From IMG/VR virus record IMGVR_UViG_3300042301_004374, positions 1-58,323 of that record: 58,323 bases of DNA. One strand, written 5' to 3'. The notes under the pieces were generated by a model. That model saw only the letters and a program-made list of their open reading frames with translations, made no database searches and had not been told where the DNA came from. The DNA comes from a virus. Every line of letters starts with the position of its first letter. Positions within the stretch are counted from its first letter, which is position 1. Shown here piece by piece: positions 55,353 through 58,323 of the stretch. The translations under genes and the position numbers were made by a program.

Positions 55353-56708
55353 ATGACAGATAAATTATCGGAATACGGCTACGGCTTTCAAGTAAAAGTT
55401 TTAGCTGCAATGTTTACGGACAGAGCATTCCTACAACAAATAGCAGATATAATACAAGCAGACTATTTTGAATCAGATGCAAATAGTTGGTTATTGGAAA
55501 TCATTCTTACTCACTTCAGAGAATACAAAACACCTCCTTCAAAAGACGTACTTAAGGTTAAAATTACTGAAATTGATAATGACATATTAAAGACGGCAAT
55601 CTTAGAACAATTAAAGGAAGTATTCCGCTACATGGAATCCGATGACCTTTCTTTTGTGAAAGATGAAATTCTTAAATTTTGTAAGAATCAAGAAATTAAG
55701 CGTGCAATTATGGATTCGGTAGGTTTACTTAAAATGGGTAACTACGATGAGATAAAAACTAAGATTGATGGGGCTATGAAAGCTGGTGCTGACACCAATA
55801 TTGGTTTGGATTACAAAGCAAATATTTCAGCACGATATGCGGAGGCGTCGCGACATACCATTACAACGGGATGGGACGTAGTAGATGATTTAATGGACGG
55901 CGGTTTAGCTCCAGGTGAATTAGGAGTAGTAATGGCACCTGCAGGTATTGGTAAATCGTGGATGCTTATTAATATTGGTGCAAATGCAATTAAAGCCGGA
56001 CATACCGTTATACATTATACATTGGAGCTCAATGAAAATTATGTCGGACAACGATATGACTCGGTATTAACGGGTATCAATGCACAAACCTTGAAACATC
56101 ATCAAGACACGGTGCAAGAGAAAATGGATTCATTGCGTGGCGATTTAATTGTAAAATATTTTCCAACAAAATCAGTCGGTGTATTAGGATTAAAAGCACA
56201 TTTTGAAAAAACCATAATGATGGGTAAAACGCCAAAATTAGTTATTGTAGATTACGGCGATTTATTAAAAATTAATGCTAAAAAAGACAAACATGAAGCA
56301 CTTGAAGAATTATATGAAGAATTACGCGGAATGGCAGGAGAGTACGATATCCCTATTTGGACCGCTTCACAAGCAGGTAGATCTGCTTTGGAGGAAGATG
56401 TTATCGAAGCTGACAAAATAGCATCTTCATATGGTAAAGTAATGGTTGCGGATTTCTTAATGTCACTTTCTAGAAAAGTTGAAGATAAAATGTCAGGTAC
56501 AGGACGTGGACATGTTATTAAGAATCGTTTCGGACCAGATGGAATTACGCTTCCAAGTAAAATTAATACTAATAATGGGCAATTCCAATTCTTTGAACCA
56601 CAAACAACTCAAGGCAAGCAAACAACCCAAACAATGAAAACTGGCGAGAATTTAATTAAGAAAAATTTAGCTCAAAAATTCAAAGATTTGGGTGGAAGTT
56701 TAGGTTAA
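55353..56708 (+). CDS. Replicative DNA helicase, DnaB/gp41-type
   Basis: 451 residues. N-terminal helical domain (1-150) as in DnaB/gp41. RecA-like motor: TTGWDVVDDLMDGGLAPGEL, Walker A APAGIGK201S, Walker B LVIVDYGDLL, H3-type SQAGRSALEE and an arginine-finger region KNRFGPDG. Loads on lagging-strand template and works with the primase at 4079. Its upstream region has the leaderless-type promoter box. A hairpin terminator follows. Confidence 0.95.
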   Translation: MTDKLSEYGYGFQVKVLAAMFTDRAFLQQIADIIQADYFESDANSWLLEIILTHFREYKTPPSKDVLKVKITEIDNDILKTAILEQLKEVFRYMESDDLSFVKDEILKFCKNQEIKRAIMDSVGLLKMGNYDEIKTKIDGAMKAGADTNIGLDYKANISARYAEASRHTITTGWDVVDDLMDGGLAPGELGVVMAPAGIGKSWMLINIGANAIKAGHTVIHYTLELNENYVGQRYDSVLTGINAQTLKHHQDTVQEKMDSLRGDLIVKYFPTKSVGVLGLKAHFEKTIMMGKTPKLVIVDYGDLLKINAKKDKHEALEELYEELRGMAGEYDIPIWTASQAGRSALEEDVIEADKIASSYGKVMVADFLMSLSRKVEDKMSGTGRGHVIKNRFGPDGITLPSKINTNNGQFQFFEPQTTQGKQTTQTMKTGENLIKKNLAQKFKDLGGSLG

Positions 56709-56712
56709 AACT

Positions 56713-56720
56713 ATATTTAT
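56713..56720 (+). promoter_or_regulatory. ATATTTAT element upstream of a terminator
   Basis: TATATTTATATAAAATTAGG begins just after the helicase stop and precedes the terminator stem, 80 bases before the next ATG. Unlike the others it is not next to a start codon. Confidence 0.35.
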
Positions 56721-56728
56721 ATAAAATT

Positions 56729-56757
56729 AGGTTCGGAAGTAATTCCGGCCTTTTTTT
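56729..56757 (+). terminator. Rho-independent terminator after helicase
   Basis: Stem around GGTTCGGAA / TTCCGGCC with one bulged T, GTAA loop (56739-56742) and seven T's. Separates the helicase from the reductase gene. Confidence 0.85.
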
Positions 56758-56800
56758 ATCTAAAAACAATTTATAAATTTATTAAAACAAGATTATACAC

Positions 56801-58323
56801 ATGGAAATTTCCAACAAAATTTTAAGCGAGATTACTGTATACATGAAGTATGCAAAATATCTTCCGGAACTCAATCGTCGAGAAACATGGGAAGAATTAG
56901 TTACAAGAAACAAGCAAATGCACATTAAAAAATATCCGGAACTAGAAACGGAAATTGAATCTGCATATCGTTTTGTTTATGATAAAAAAGTATTGCCATC
57001 GATGCGTAGCTTGCAATTCGGAGGAAAACCAATTGAAATTTCGCCTAATAGAATTTATAATTGTGCATATTTACCAATTGATGACCACAGAGCATTTGGT
57101 GAAGCAATGTTCCTTTTATTAGGTGGAACTGGAGTAGGTTATTCGGTTCAAAAACATCATGTTGAACAATTACCAGAAATACACAAACCAAATCCTAAAA
57201 AGAATCGTCGATACTTGATTGCAGATTCAATTGAAGGTTGGGCAGATGCTGTTAAAGTACTCGTTAAATCATATTTCACAGGAGGTTCATCATTTACTTT
57301 TGATTTTTCCGACATTCGTCAAAAAGGAGCAAGATTGGTTACATCGGGAGGAAAAGCTCCAGGACCGCAGCCTTTAAAAGAATGTTTGATTAAATTACAA
57401 GGTATTTTGGATGCAAAAGAAGATGGCGATAAACTATCTCCAATCGAAGTACATGATATGGTATGCCATGTTGCTGATGCAGTGTTAGCAGGTGGTATTC
57501 GTAGAGCAGCATTGATTAGTTTGTTCTCTGCAGACGATGAAGAAATGATTGCATGTAAATCAGGAAATTGGTGGGAAACAAATCCACAAAGAGGTCGTGC
57601 AAATAACTCCGCAACATTGATGCGCCATAAACTTACCAAAGAATTCTTTATGGATTTATGGAAACGTGTTGAATTATCTGGAGCTGGAGAACCTGGAATT
57701 TATTTGACAAATGATAAAGATTGGGGAACTAATCCATGTTGTGAAATTGCATTACGTCCTTTCCAATTCTGTAATTTATGCGAAGTAAATGCATCTGATA
57801 TTGAATCACAAGAAGATTTAGAAGCACGAGTTCGCGCAGCTGCATTTATTGGTACGCTTCAAGCAGGATATACTAGTTTCCATTATCTACGTCCAATTTG
57901 GCAAAGAACCACTGAAAAAGATGCATTAATTGGTGTATCAATGACAGGTATTGGATCTGGCACCGTATTAGGCTATGATATGAAATCCGCAGCAAAAGCA
58001 GTTAAAGAAGAAAATGCAAGAGTAGCAGAATTAATCGGAATTAATCGTTCAGCACGTACTACAACGGTTAAACCAGCAGGAACAACATCATTAGCATTAG
58101 GAACGAGTTCAGGAATACACGCATGGCACAATGATTATTATATTCGTCGTATCCGTGTAGGAAAAAATGAAGCAATTTATTCATATTTAGCAACAAACCA
58201 TCCGGAATTGATTGAAGATGAATATTTCCGTCCACACGATACTGCAGTTATTTCAATTCCACAAAAAGCACCAGAAGGCGCAATTATGCGTTTTGAATCT
58301 CCTTTCCAATTATTGGACCGTAT
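56801..58323 (+). CDS. nrdJ: Class II (adenosylcobalamin-dependent) ribonucleotide reductase, 3' partial
   Basis: The frame starts at ATG 56801 and is still open at the last base (507 complete codons). Landmarks of monomeric class II ribonucleoside-triphosphate reductase are SMRSLQFGGKPIE, C88 in YNCAYLPIDD, GGTGVGYSVQ, N-P-C313-C-E315 with RPFQFCNLCEVN, and the TTTVKPAGTTSLALGTSSG finger. C313 would carry the thiyl radical and E315 assists. It reduces ribonucleotides for phage DNA synthesis and needs vitamin B12 but no small subunit. TATAAA at 56772 could be its -10; no clear Shine-Dalgarno. The C-terminal redox cysteines lie beyond the window. Confidence 0.93.
   Translation, partial: MEISNKILSEITVYMKYAKYLPELNRRETWEELVTRNKQMHIKKYPELETEIESAYRFVYDKKVLPSMRSLQFGGKPIEISPNRIYNCAYLPIDDHRAFGEAMFLLLGGTGVGYSVQKHHVEQLPEIHKPNPKKNRRYLIADSIEGWADAVKVLVKSYFTGGSSFTFDFSDIRQKGARLVTSGGKAPGPQPLKECLIKLQGILDAKEDGDKLSPIEVHDMVCHVADAVLAGGIRRAALISLFSADDEEMIACKSGNWWETNPQRGRANNSATLMRHKLTKEFFMDLWKRVELSGAGEPGIYLTNDKDWGTNPCCEIALRPFQFCNLCEVNASDIESQEDLEARVRAAAFIGTLQAGYTSFHYLRPIWQRTTEKDALIGVSMTGIGSGTVLGYDMKSAAKAVKEENARVAELIGINRSARTTTVKPAGTTSLALGTSSGIHAWHNDYYIRRIRVGKNEAIYSYLATNHPELIEDEYFRPHDTAVISIPQKAPEGAIMRFESPFQLLDR

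Overview
The window is one contiguous block of a tailed-phage genome of the contractile-tail (myovirus), T4-like type. Every supportable gene is on the + strand. The sequence is A+T-rich throughout (by eye about two thirds A+T). No tRNA, rRNA, CRISPR array, insertion sequence or integrase was seen. The T4-type identity rests on a syntenic set of recognisable proteins: terminase gp17, portal gp20, prohead protease gp21, scaffold gp22, capsid gp23, neck gp14, gp15-like terminator, sheath gp18, tube gp19, hub and baseplate proteins, gp32, UvsX, a gp41-type helicase, a gp61-type primase and gp46/47. The host cannot be read directly. Several upstream regions have TTTG-N19/20-TATAWT spacing, which resembles the Bacteroidota promoter (TTTG...TAnnTTTG), and a family-A polymerase is also carried by Rhodothermus phage RM378. 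A Bacteroidota-type host is therefore a reasonable but unproven inference.

Layout. 1-3366: two tail or baseplate surface proteins and a small protein-kinase-like protein. 3398-8160: a replication/recombination island with a T7-type endonuclease I, a primase and a single-chain Mre11-Rad50 (gp47-gp46) fusion, with a very AT-rich, iteron-bearing gap at 3878-4078. 8187-10907: a large tail or fibre protein. 10940-13435: a nucleotidyltransferase-polynucleotide ligase fusion. 13466-15723: small accessory proteins, including two membrane/coiled-coil proteins. 15725-25588: head module (gp17, gp20, two core-type proteins, gp21, two small proteins, a ribosomal protein bS21 homologue, gp22, gp23). 25686-29625: small protein, PhoH ATPase, neck and tail-completion proteins. 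29625-37895: adhesion region with a repeat-rich fibre and four tandem paralogous beta-helix-type proteins. 38265-48948: sheath, tube, tape-measure chaperones with a probable programmed frameshift, tape measure and baseplate hub. 48976-58323: replication module with a divergent family-A DNA polymerase, a D...ExK protein, gp32, UvsX, FEN-type 5' nuclease, DnaB-type helicase and a class II ribonucleotide reductase cut by the window end.

Expression logic. Structural genes are commonly preceded by an ATATTTAT(ATAAAA) element and a Shine-Dalgarno-like purine tract, and strong hairpin-U-tract terminators follow the capsid, sheath, tube, helicase and bS21 genes. In contrast, four DNA-metabolism genes (endonuclease I, primase, polymerase, helicase) have a TATAAT-like box exactly six bases before the ATG, which would place transcription starts at or next to the start codon (leaderless mRNA). 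The phage also carries its own bS21.

The most interesting ideas are: (i) several proteins, including the kinase-like one, begin with a ten-residue leader shaped like the T4 capsid-targeting sequence ending in (L/I)xE, suggesting protein cargo packaged in the head and injected; (ii) a phage bS21 in a genome that mixes SD-led late genes with apparently leaderless early genes; (iii) unusual fusions (Mre11-Rad50, nucleotidyltransferase-ligase) and an apparently proofreading-dead family-A polymerase. All functions are inferred from reading the sequence; no database search was run.
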